Positions 9,699 through 19,100 of a DNA stretch of 64,000 bases are shown one piece after another. The notes beneath the pieces are model-generated. The model did no database searches. It saw nothing but the letters and a program-made list of their open reading frames with translations, and was not told where the DNA came from. The stretch is from Legionella sp. PC997 (GTDB lineage Bacteria > Pseudomonadota > Gammaproteobacteria > Legionellales > Legionellaceae). A program made the position numbers and the translations under genes. The stretch spans positions 1,576,001 to 1,640,000 of the forward strand of contig NZ_CP059576.1 of assembly GCF_014109825.1 (NCBI RefSeq), read 5' to 3'. Numbering within the stretch: position 1 is the stretch's first letter; every line of letters starts with the position of its first letter.

Positions 9699-10442
9699 AT
9701 GGCAGGTCATAGTAAGTGGGCAAATATTAAATTCCGTAAAGGAGTTCAAGACGCAAAACGTGGAAAAATATTCACTAAGTTAATTCGTGAAATTACCGTG
9801 GCGGCTCGTATGGGGGGAGGAGAGGAGTCTTCTAATCCAAGATTAAGGGATGCAGTTAAAAAAGCGCTTGCTGCAAATATGAAGCGCGACACAATTGATA
9901 ATGCCATCAAGCGCGGAGTAGGCGGACTAGAAGGCGAAACAATGATGGCTATGCGTTATGAAGGCTATGGGCCAGGAGGAGTTGCAGTCCTCGTGGATTG
10001 TTTATCTGATAATAAAAATCGAACTGTATCTGAAGTACGTCATGCTTTCACTAAGTGCGGCGGCAATTTGGGGACCGATGGTTCAGTATCTTATCTCTTT
10101 AATAATCAAGGAGAGATTCTTATGGCCCCGGGACAGTCTGAAGAACAGATTATGGAAATTGCTCTAGATGCTGGCGCCAATGATGTTTCTGTGGATGAGG
10201 GTCAGATTGAAGTAATTACTCCTGTAGAAGCGTATCATAGTGTATTGAATGCGCTAACAGAAGCAGGTCTGGATATTGAGCAATCTCATTTAACCATGCG
10301 TGCACAAACTTTAGTTTCTATCGATGATGAATCAGCAGAAAGCCTCTTAAAATTAATCGATATGTTGGAAGACTTAGATGATGTTCAAGAAGTATATAGT
10401 AATGCTGAATTCTCAACAAAACTCTTAGAATCCATGAATTAA
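9699..10442 (+). CDS. yebC: YebC/TACO1-family protein
   Basis: A 247-residue protein with the invariant opening [15 protein letters not shown] and the family segments [14 protein letters not shown] and [14 protein letters not shown]. YebC proteins are cytosolic. They have been described as DNA-binding regulators and, more recently, as ribosome-associated factors that help translate polyproline stretches. GAGGTAGTGTT precedes the ATG. The stop codon overlaps the ruvC start by one base (TAATG), so yebC, ruvC and ruvA form one operon. Confidence 0.97.
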   Translation: MAGHSKWANIKFRKGVQDAKRGKIFTKLIREITVAARMGGGEESSNPRLRDAVKKALAANMKRDTIDNAIKRGVGGLEGETMMAMRYEGYGPGGVAVLVDCLSDNKNRTVSEVRHAFTKCGGNLGTDGSVSYLFNNQGEILMAPGQSEEQIMEIALDAGANDVSVDEGQIEVITPVEAYHSVLNALTEAGLDIEQSHLTMRAQTLVSIDDESAESLLKLIDMLEDLDDVQEVYSNAEFSTKLLESMN

Positions 10443-10960
10443 TGACTATTATTTTAGGGATAGATCCCGGATCAAGGATTACAGGCTACGGTCTGATAAA
10501 AGAATCAGACCGTAAAATCGAGTACGTCGATAGTGGTTGCATCCGTACAACTCCGGAGGGTGAACTTAGCCAAAAATTACTGCAAATATATAATGGTATT
10601 TGTCAATTAATGGATCATTATTCGCCTACTGAAGTAGCTATCGAACAAATATTTATGCATGAAAATCCAAACTCAGCTCTAAAATTAGGGCATGCACGTG
10701 GGGTTGCTATGGTTGCTGCTGCATCTCATCGTGTTAAAGTGAGTGAATATTCGGCTCGAGAAATAAAGCAAATGGTGGTCGGTTACGGAGCTGCAGAAAA
10801 AGCACAAGTAAGTCATATGGTTGTGCATTTGCTTGCCCTTAATAAGGCGCCACAGAAAGATGCTGCCGATGCATTGGCCATAGCGATTTGCCATAGTCAT
10901 ATGCGTCATAATTTGTCCTCAGTAATTGGACGTCGAGGATTAAGGAGAAGAAAGAGATGA
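10442..10960 (+). CDS. ruvC: Holliday junction resolvase RuvC
   Basis: A 172-residue nuclease of the RNase H-like fold. It starts [17 protein letters not shown] with the first catalytic Asp at residue 8, has AIEQIF with a catalytic Glu, and ends with [12 protein letters not shown] carrying the last acidic pair. It cuts four-way junctions processed by RuvA and RuvB. The start overlaps yebC by one base and the end overlaps ruvA by four bases, showing tight translational coupling. Confidence 0.97.
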   Translation: MTIILGIDPGSRITGYGLIKESDRKIEYVDSGCIRTTPEGELSQKLLQIYNGICQLMDHYSPTEVAIEQIFMHENPNSALKLGHARGVAMVAAASHRVKVSEYSAREIKQMVVGYGAAEKAQVSHMVVHLLALNKAPQKDAADALAIAICHSHMRHNLSSVIGRRGLRRRKR

Positions 10961-11556
10961 TTGGTTGGTTGGATGGACAAATTATTGATAAACATCAACC
11001 AGGGAAATTGGTTCTTAATGTTCATGGTGTAGGATATGATGTCGAAACCTCATTAAATACCTTTTTTCAGCTGGATAGTTTAAATGGCTCAGTCGGGTTA
11101 CATATACACACTGTAGTTCGTGAAGATGCCTTGCTTTTGTATGGTTTTTTGGAGAGACAAGAGAGAGAGCTATTTAGAGCGTTAATTAAAGTAAATGGTA
11201 TTGGTCCAAAACTTGCTATGTCAATTCTTTCCAGTATTACTCCGCATGAGTTTGTTCAATGCATTCAACAAGAAAATGCTTCCATTTTGATGAAGTTACC
11301 TGGCATAGGCAAAAAAACCGCGGAGCGTTTGGTAGTTGAAATGCGCGATAGCATGAAGCAATTTTCTGGATCCACTTCGGTTTCCCCAAATAAATCGATT
11401 CCTATAATGAGTGGTCAAGATGAGGCAGTGTGTGCTTTAGAAGCATTGGGTTATAAGCCTCAGGAAGCATTAAAAGCAGTGAATAAAGTCAATGATAGCT
11501 CTAAAAGTTGTGAGCAACTTATCCGAGACGCATTGCAAGTTTTAGCAGCCCGCTAA
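10957..11556 (+). CDS. ruvA: Holliday junction branch-migration protein RuvA
   Basis: A 199-residue protein with the RuvA N-terminal OB fold ([20 protein letters not shown]), the two helix-hairpin-helix motifs ([13 protein letters not shown] and [16 protein letters not shown]), and the C-terminal domain III that contacts RuvB ([18 protein letters not shown]). It binds four-way junction DNA as a tetramer. The partner gene ruvB does not follow; the next gene is on the opposite strand, so ruvB must lie elsewhere in this genome. Confidence 0.97.
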   Translation: MIGWLDGQIIDKHQPGKLVLNVHGVGYDVETSLNTFFQLDSLNGSVGLHIHTVVREDALLLYGFLERQERELFRALIKVNGIGPKLAMSILSSITPHEFVQCIQQENASILMKLPGIGKKTAERLVVEMRDSMKQFSGSTSVSPNKSIPIMSGQDEAVCALEALGYKPQEALKAVNKVNDSSKSCEQLIRDALQVLAAR

Positions 11557-11619
11557 CTAATTGCATGAATTGTAACGACATTTTATTCATTCCTGATGCG
11601 ATACGCACCCGATTAAACC

Positions 11620-13032
11620 TTATTTATTTTCTTGGACAGGTATAAAGAATCTTACAATTAAGCCTGTTCCCTCTTTAGGGGTGTCAAGCATAAGTCTTCC
11701 CCCATGCAATTCAGAAATTTGCTGGACTATTGCTAAGCCAAGACCACTTCCTGGACTTTTGTTTCCTAAGACACGGAAAAAACGCTCAAACACACGTGAT
11801 TGTAATTCAGCTGGAATACCTGGTCCGTTATCACAGACCTCAAGCATTATTTCATTCTTCAATTTTGCCAAACGTACGATAATTCTTCCATGCGCATTAC
11901 AGTAGCGTATGGCATTATCAACAAGGTTACGAATTAATATCCCCAAGGCAGTGGAATTACCATAAACAGTTAAATTTTCTGCGTCACTTTCAAATTCAAG
12001 ATCGATTTGTTTTTCTACTGCAGCTGGTGCAAGCATAGCAAGTATTTCGCGAGTTAAACGGCTTAAGTTAACCTCATCTTTCTCGTCCATGTGCGCTGCT
12101 TCTGGTACAAGTCGGCTCATTGTAAGTAACTGTTGAACGATGTGGGTACTGCGATTAACACTTGCAATAAGCTTTTGCAGTGCCTGATTTTTTTCTTCAA
12201 TATCATTAGAGTGCAACGCAACCTGAGCTTGTGTTTTTAGAGCGGCAAGTGGGGTACGTAGTTCATGCGCTGCATCTGCTGCAAACCGTTTTTCTCGTTC
12301 AAATCCTTCTTTTAGCCTAAAAAACAATTTATTTAATTCATCAATTACGGGTTTAATTTCTTCTGGAACTTCGTGTAAATCAACCGGTTCAAGATGGCTG
12401 GGGGCGCGGTTAGCTACTTCCTCTGCAACCTTATCCAGACTATCTAAGCCTCGTCCAATAATAATCCATATTAATAATCCAGATAATGGGAATGTTAAAA
12501 GCATAATATAGAGGTCATCTTGAGCAATTCTATGACCTAGTTCATTACGTGTATCGTAGCGCTCAGCTAGAACGGTACGAATCCCTGCTTTATCATTGTA
12601 TGTAGTGAAGACACGCCAATCTTGAGTGGAGATTTTTTTATCACTAAAGCCGTCAATTTCAGAAGTTAAAGGAATTTTAGGGGCTGAAGAGGAATGCAAT
12701 AAGAGTTTTCCTCCATTGGTCCAAACCTGAAAATTAAACTTATCCAGATAATTTTCCGGGGGTTCTTCATTTAGAAATCTTTTTTGATAGTAGGTGTCAA
12801 TCTTTTGAGGAATTGTTTCAAGGGCTTCTTGAATTTTCGCGAGAGGGCGTTGATGGAGATCATCACCTAGTAATGCTTGATACGAAAGTGCCGAAACGGC
12901 CATTAAACTATCCAAGTGATCTTGAATATCCTTTTGATCAAGATAATAGTTACCTATAGCAGTTAATGTGGTCGTTATAGTAATGGCCAACAATAGATTG
13001 ATTAGGAGAAACTTTCTTATAGAAGATTTCAC
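11620..13032 (-). CDS. pmrB: Sensor histidine kinase, probable PmrB
   Basis: A 470-residue inner-membrane kinase. TM1 is at about residues 8-28, a periplasmic sensor domain of ~150 residues follows, and TM2 is at about 176-194. Next come a linker, the H-box AADAAHELRTPLAALK with phospho-acceptor His256, and an ATPase domain with N (RNLVDNAIRYC), G1 (CDNGPGIP) and G2 (GSGLGLAIV) boxes. It resembles the QseC/PmrB subgroup. Its start overlaps the regulator gene by four bases. The PmrB assignment rests on the neighbours (yciB, ruvA, rpoS), which match the L. pneumophila pmrAB region from memory. Confidence 0.85.
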   Translation of the reverse strand: MKSSIRKFLLINLLLAITITTTLTAIGNYYLDQKDIQDHLDSLMAVSALSYQALLGDDLHQRPLAKIQEALETIPQKIDTYYQKRFLNEEPPENYLDKFNFQVWTNGGKLLLHSSSAPKIPLTSEIDGFSDKKISTQDWRVFTTYNDKAGIRTVLAERYDTRNELGHRIAQDDLYIMLLTFPLSGLLIWIIIGRGLDSLDKVAEEVANRAPSHLEPVDLHEVPEEIKPVIDELNKLFFRLKEGFEREKRFAADAAHELRTPLAALKTQAQVALHSNDIEEKNQALQKLIASVNRSTHIVQQLLTMSRLVPEAAHMDEKDEVNLSRLTREILAMLAPAAVEKQIDLEFESDAENLTVYGNSTALGILIRNLVDNAIRYCNAHGRIIVRLAKLKNEIMLEVCDNGPGIPAELQSRVFERFFRVLGNKSPGSGLGLAIVQQISELHGGRLMLDTPKEGTGLIVRFFIPVQENK

Positions 13033-13706
13033 GATACAGCAATACCATCATTTTTTTCTGCCATATATCCTACACCTCTAATTGTTCGAATAAAATTGGC
13101 ATTAAGTTTTTTACGTAAATTATGTATATGAACTTCCAGTGCATTACTATCTACATCTTCTTCCCAACCATATATACTTTGCATGAGCTGTTCGCGGGAT
13201 AAAACCTGACCGCTGTTTTCCAGAAGCTTCTGGAGTAATGCAAATTCTCTACGTGGGACATTAACTAAAACATCATCAACGAATACCGAGTGTGCTGCGG
13301 GATCCAGAGTTATATTTCTGTATTGCAGAACGGAGTCAGCCCGACCTTGTGAGCGTCTGACCAGTGCTCTGATTCTCGCGCTAAGTTCATTGAGATCGAA
13401 AGGCTTAATTAAGTAATCATCTGCTCCACTATCCAATCCTTTCACACGATCTTCAACTGATTCTCGGGCAGTTAAAATAATAACTGGGGTCGGATTGCCA
13501 TCATGACGTATACTTTGTAATAATGCGAGTCCAGATAACTTGGGTAATCCCAAATCTAGAATAATTAGCTCAAATGATTCAGATTTTAAAGCAGCTCGAG
13601 CTGCTTCACCATCTTTAAGCCAATCCACAATATAACCAAATTGGGTTAATCCGGTTTTTACCGCATCACCCAGTAATTCGTCGTCTTCTACTAGCAATAG
13701 TCTCAT
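13029..13706 (-). CDS. pmrA: OmpR-family response regulator, probable PmrA
   Basis: A 225-residue regulator. The receiver domain has Asp51 as phospho-acceptor in LIILDLGLPKLSG and Lys101 in YLIKPFDL. The C-terminal winged helix reads PRREFALLQKLLE and VHIHNLRKKLN, then IRTIRGVGYM. It would bind direct repeats when phosphorylated by the kinase encoded just downstream. In L. pneumophila, PmrA activates many Dot/Icm effector genes. If that holds here, the large accessory genes in this same window are candidates for its regulon. It is transcribed first in the pair, eight bases after yciB. Confidence 0.87.
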   Translation of the reverse strand: MRLLLVEDDELLGDAVKTGLTQFGYIVDWLKDGEAARAALKSESFELIILDLGLPKLSGLALLQSIRHDGNPTPVIILTARESVEDRVKGLDSGADDYLIKPFDLNELSARIRALVRRSQGRADSVLQYRNITLDPAAHSVFVDDVLVNVPRREFALLQKLLENSGQVLSREQLMQSIYGWEEDVDSNALEVHIHNLRKKLNANFIRTIRGVGYMAEKNDGIAVS

Positions 13707-13714
13707 TCTTGCTC

Positions 13715-14260
13715 CTATTGTTTTTCAAGGCCAGTCTCATCCATGTGTTTTGTTAGATAAAAAGCTTGAATTAGTACAAAAAGCAGAGTAAAACCAACCC
13801 CACCAAATAACTTAAAGTTCACCCAGGCATCCGTATTAAAATTATAGGCAACGTAAATATTTACGGCTCCCATTAAAATAAAAAACAATACCCACGCTGT
13901 ATTCAGTCTATACCAGATCCTTCCAGGTAGCGTTACATTGGCCTCCATCATTTTTTGGATCAATGGTTTGCTGCCAATGTAACCCGAACTAAAAAAGACT
14001 AAAGCTGAGAGCCAATAAATACCGGTTGGCTTCCACTTAATAAACCAGGGGTTATGGAAAAAGAGAGTAGCTCCTCCCAAAATCATAATTATTGCAAGGC
14101 TGATAATATGCATTTTTTCATAATGCTGGAATTTTAATCTGTAAAAAGCGACCTGACTCACAGAGGCTATCATTGCAATAGCCGTCGCAGTATAGATACC
14201 AAAAAATTTGTATACTATAAAAAATAAAACTATAGGAAAAAAATCAAATAGTAATTTCAT
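13715..14260 (-). CDS. yciB: Inner-membrane protein YciB (septation protein A family)
   Basis: The start is set at the ATG at 14258-14260 because the protein then begins [20 protein letters not shown], the typical YciB opening; the longer reading adds 19 unsupported residues. The 181-residue product has about five transmembrane helices and the family segment [17 protein letters not shown]. YciB proteins are linked to envelope maintenance and cell elongation or septation. No Shine-Dalgarno is evident before this ATG. The gene ends eight bases before pmrA and may share its transcript. Confidence 0.9.
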   Translation of the reverse strand: MKLLFDFFPIVLFFIVYKFFGIYTATAIAMIASVSQVAFYRLKFQHYEKMHIISLAIIMILGGATLFFHNPWFIKWKPTGIYWLSALVFFSSGYIGSKPLIQKMMEANVTLPGRIWYRLNTAWVLFFILMGAVNIYVAYNFNTDAWVNFKLFGGVGFTLLFVLIQAFYLTKHMDETGLEKQ

Positions 14261-14449
14261 ATAATTTAATGCAATAAAATAAGTTACTTTCAGTATAACA
14301 CAAGTTTTTGTGCTCACCTCCTTGCTTTATACTAGAAATGCAAAATAATTGTTAGCATAAGGACATTATGTATTGATTAAAACGATTAGTTCAGTACAAG
14401 AACAGAAATGCGATGAGAAGTCTAAATTCCTTTTGAATTTATAAATTAA

Positions 14450-15886
14450 TTAACCCACTAATATCTTTTGTCCACTATATAAAGGCTCATTCCGGTTGAG
14501 GCCAGGGTTTAATGCCATAATACGTTCTATTTTGGTTCTATGTTGTTGAGCTATAGTGCTGAGGCTATCGCCCTTTTTTACAATGTACTGAATGGGTTGG
14601 ACTACTTTTTTCCAAATTATAAGTTGTTGGCCTTTTTGCAACGATTGGTTGTTTGCTAATTTATTCCAAATTTGAATGTCTTTAGCACTGACGTTATAAG
14701 CTTTTATCAGGGTTTGATAGGTCTCATTTTCTTGAACAATGTGAATTACACGTTGATTTTGCGGCATAGCTATTTGATGCGGCACTTGTTGGACAGGAGT
14801 AGAGGGCTCTTTTCTAACTATAACAGGGGCGTTTCGAGTGCTCGGAATTAAAAGGAATTGATTGGGCGCTACATGATTGCTCCTGAGTTGATTCAATTGT
14901 TTTATTAAATTCACGGTCGTATGATAGCGAACAGCAATATTATCCAAGTTGTCACCGGGTTGTACTATGTGTTTTTCCCAGCTAACCCGTTTTTCTGCAG
15001 GTAGATTAGCTAAGTTAAAATTAAATTGATGCACTTTTTCCGCAGGGATAAGTAATTTAATGGGTTTGTTTGGATCGGTAGTCCAACGGTTAAAACCAGG
15101 ATTTAATTTGATTAATTCTTTATAGCTGATCCCTGCCATTTTGGCCGCATGGTTTAAATCGATTGGACTTCCAATATTTACTTCCACGAAGTAAGGGAGG
15201 TAGGGTATCTCAGGTAGCCTCAATTTATATTGTGCTGGACTTTGAATTAGTTCAGCCAAGGCGAGAAGACGAGGCACATAAACTTGAGTTTCTCTGGGCA
15301 CACTCAAATCCCAAAAACTTAAAGCGCGTCCCCCTGTAGCTTTTATGGCTCGGTCTATAGTTCCTTCACCTGCATCATAAGCTGCTATGGCCAATACCCA
15401 ATTGCCATTGAAGAATTTATTAAGATATAGAAGATAGTTGAGCGCAGCATCGGTTGAGGAACTAACACTACGTCGCGCATCAAACCACCAATCTTGTTTT
15501 AATCCTAAACCTGCACCGGTTTGAGGCATTAATTGCCATAGTCCAGCGGCACCTGCAACAGAATAAGCAAACGGGTCATAAGCACTTTCAATCATAGGTA
15601 ACAGGGCCAACTCTCCAGGGAGATTTCTTTTTTTCACTTCATAAATAATATGATAAAGATAGGGTTCAGATTGACGGCATACTTTAGTAAGAAAGCCCGG
15701 ATGAGCTAAAAACCAACGGATTTGCTCCTGTACTTCAGGCCGCGATGTTTCATGGTTTAAGCTAAATTGGGTGCGCAACACATCCCATGAATCAGCCGCT
15801 GCAAACGCTAGAGTATCATTAGTAATACCAAAAAAAATGAGTAGGCAGAATAAAAAAACTTTTGTTTTGAAAAGCTTAAATATCAA
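14450..15886 (-). CDS. mltD: Membrane-bound lytic murein transglycosylase D with three LysM domains
   Basis: A 478-residue secreted enzyme: signal peptide at residues 1-28, then an SLT domain. Its catalytic Glu is in LALLPMIESAYDPFA, followed by GAAGLWQLMPQTGAGLGL and AIAAYDAGEGTIDRAI. Three LysM repeats fill the C-terminal half, at about residues 305-350, 382-425 and 432-476. It cleaves the MurNAc-GlcNAc glycosidic bond to give 1,6-anhydro products. In E. coli mltD stands next to gloB; here gloB is 8.7 kb away on the same strand, separated by the giant gene. Confidence 0.95.
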   Translation of the reverse strand: MIFKLFKTKVFLFCLLIFFGITNDTLAFAAADSWDVLRTQFSLNHETSRPEVQEQIRWFLAHPGFLTKVCRQSEPYLYHIIYEVKKRNLPGELALLPMIESAYDPFAYSVAGAAGLWQLMPQTGAGLGLKQDWWFDARRSVSSSTDAALNYLLYLNKFFNGNWVLAIAAYDAGEGTIDRAIKATGGRALSFWDLSVPRETQVYVPRLLALAELIQSPAQYKLRLPEIPYLPYFVEVNIGSPIDLNHAAKMAGISYKELIKLNPGFNRWTTDPNKPIKLLIPAEKVHQFNFNLANLPAEKRVSWEKHIVQPGDNLDNIAVRYHTTVNLIKQLNQLRSNHVAPNQFLLIPSTRNAPVIVRKEPSTPVQQVPHQIAMPQNQRVIHIVQENETYQTLIKAYNVSAKDIQIWNKLANNQSLQKGQQLIIWKKVVQPIQYIVKKGDSLSTIAQQHRTKIERIMALNPGLNRNEPLYSGQKILVG

Positions 15887-16165
15887 TGATAATTACCGAT
15901 GAATGAATTGGTTACTGAGTTTACTAAAATAAACCTCAGGATTAAACCCTTCATTGAGAACGCAACTAATCCTTTTGATAATTATTTAGATGCATGGAAC
16001 AATCGAGCCTGTTTCGCTGCAATTTTAATACCTTCTTTATTGTGTAACACTCAAGAAAAATATAATATCACCTTGCTCATTGAATAATCAGTGCTTGAAT
16101 TGATAGCTCTTGTTATAACATGGCATAAATACTCAAATTTAGATTAAAATAAAAGTGATTTGTGG

Positions 16166-19100
16166 ATGCATGATTCAGTTGTTCCTTTTCTTTACATAAA
16201 AAAACAGCCTACTTCTTTTTTTTCTGGCTCTGATAAACCAAAATATATGTGGAGTTCTTCTGAGTCTGGGGTAATAAATGATGTAAGTTTTACTTTGCTG
16301 AAAAGTGTTTTAAGCTGGTATAGAAATCCATTTACCGAAAAAATTTCTGCTCTAGTACCTAAAGATACTCAAACCATAAAAAAAAATGACAATAAGCAAT
16401 TTTGGAAAAGTAGAAAAGGATATATTTCTTTAGAAACTATTGCCGAACTTGATGATATTGGAAATTGGCGGGATAAATCTTTTTTAATCAATATCCTTCT
16501 TGATGAATTTAATATTTATCTCCAAGAAGGTTTTACAATTGGTATAAATTTTCGTGAAATATTTCTTGTGCCGGAGGGTGAAGAGCCACCTTCTCACTTT
16601 CGGCCGGGTATCGATCTTTGTGTAAGAAGCCATGTCGAATACAAAGAAATGACGGGACGACTATCTTATCAACTCGGCAAGGCGATATTTTATCGCTATA
16701 AACCGTTCATTTCCTCGGATCGTACAAAAGATTCTGTAAATCAAACCATTATTGACTATTACTCCAATAATCCTTTTTGCTCAACTTGGAATAAACCTTA
16801 TATTGATTACACCACCTCTCTGAAAAATTATCATTTCTTTGATTCTGCCTTTGCCTGTTTTATTGCTTACAAAATGCCTCTCTCCTATGAGTACTTATCA
16901 GCGTCTCGTCCCATCTCTAAAGTTGTTGCACTGACATATCCGGTGCAAGTTACAGAACTATTGCCTTTTTTTCAAAATAGTACAGCGTACGGTAATCAAG
17001 AACTCACCATTGTTCTTAAAGGGAGTCAATATAAAGATAAATCCATACGACAAAGTGTGTATGAAGAGATTGCTCAGTTAATAAAAGAAAGCAAGTGTAC
17101 TTCAATGATACACCTCTTTTTAATAACAAAAGATGACATCGATGCGAATCTACTTGCACTTAAACCCGAATCCCAGGAAAAAAACTCACTCTATGAGTCA
17201 CTTCCTCAAGATGCGGGATATTACCTCTCTTCAAGCAAACTTCTATCTTTGACCTACAGAAACATCCAATCAATAGCATTATCTTCTGAGTTGTTTGATA
17301 AAGAGCTACGAGTGTTGGATAAAGTTTATGAGGGTAGAGCCAAAAAAAAACCAGGAGCTTATATTTATGCGAAAGAAGTAAGCAATAATATACGCAAATC
17401 AAAGACAATGACTATTAGCCAACTCAAGTCAAAAGCACGATTATCAGTAACCCAACAACAATCTGTTGCGCAGACCCAAGTGGTTAATCAACAAGTACAA
17501 GAGACACATCAGCAGACCTTAAACCAGCAAACCATGCAAAATGTAGCCATTTCTACCCAAATGACTTCAAAATCTTCGTGGGATTTAAAAGTTAATTTAG
17601 ATAGTTTTTGTAAAAGATTGGAAAGTTGTGCAAAAAAATATTTATCGCAAGTAACTGATGAAGAACAATTATTCAAGCAAGCCGGTTGTCTTACAGAGTT
17701 TTATCTTAAGCACCACAGCCGAAGTCAATTTTACAATCAACTTGCCAATGATAAAGGCTTCCGTTTGCAAATGGCTGCTAAATTATTTGGTACCGCATTG
17801 GTCTCTAAGCATGATTCATCCTCCTTAGTTAAGATCAAATTACCTCATTATGCCGTTGATAATATTGAAGTTGTGGTGGCTAATTCGTTAATCGCTAATA
17901 TTGAATCAGTACGAGATGGACTGTTTGAAAAATATCGAGAAGTTAAGGATTACTATCTATTTGGGCAAACGATTGATAATTACACACTAGTCTCATACCG
18001 AAGCCATATAATACCCAGTCTTGCTCTGTCTCAATTGTGGAATATGCCTACCAAAAGTCAAGAGGAACACCTTGCGAGACCCTTCGTACCTTCTCTTTCA
18101 TATAATATATTGCTTAGTGAAGAAGAACTGGCTTCTGTAGAGAGCGGAAAAAAACTAGAGCTCATTGAGTGTGTTGAATCCCTGCTAAAACTGTTCAAAC
18201 CGCACCCACCTTGCAATCCTGAGGAGATTCGTATTCTTGAACAGCAAATGCTCGTTTTGATACGTTTTTATTGTTTAAACCGTAGTGAGGAAATTGAGCA
18301 AATAGAAGATTTTATAAAATGTTTTCCCACCCATAATGAAGACAATCTAAAAATTCTATTACATGTACTTACTTGCAGTCACAAAAAAGGACTGGACTCA
18401 TTATTAAAATTGTTATCATTTTTAAACGATAGAGGGTTATTAGCTTATTTTTATAAAATTTATTTCCAGTATGCAGTTGATACTTCAGTACTCAAAGAGC
18501 TCCTTAACTCTCCCCTAAGATCTATTTTTTTAAGATTAGCGGCACGAATTCCTATAGCAAAATCAAAAGAATCGTGGCCTGATTTTGAACGATTTTGCTT
18601 GCACTTAAGTTTATTTGCAGCGCAGAATAATTTCCAACTTGATGCGAATGATTTACGTACGGTCGAAAACTTATGGCGTCGTTTATATGCAAAATTTTTA
18701 GCATATAGCGGAAATAAAGAAACAGAGGCACAAAAATTATTATCTCAGCTCACATTAAATTTAATAGATGAGCACAGCTTATGCATTGCTCCAGTAAGTA
18801 AACTCGACACATTTTGTACGGGTTTAGAATATTTACTTGACCATGCCATGTCAAAGCAGATGTTGGAAGAACAAATTGAAGAAATCAAAGGGATTTCCCT
18901 GTTACCCATGGACGCACCTTATGCCTGTGAATGGAATGGATTTCGTCTTGTATCTTCTGAAATGCAGATTTATTCCTCAGCAATCAATCCTGAAAATAAA
19001 GCTTATTCAATTTCCCCGGATGAACTCTTACAAATTATGTGCTCTCATCAACCAGGGAATGATGATCTTAAAGTAGCTGTCTTTCGATATTTGGGGACGC

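Noticed and set aside
15899..16087. A 62-codon open frame upstream of the giant gene
   Set aside because: No ribosome-binding site, low-complexity composition, and it occupies the probable promoter region of the giant gene and the 5' region of mltD.
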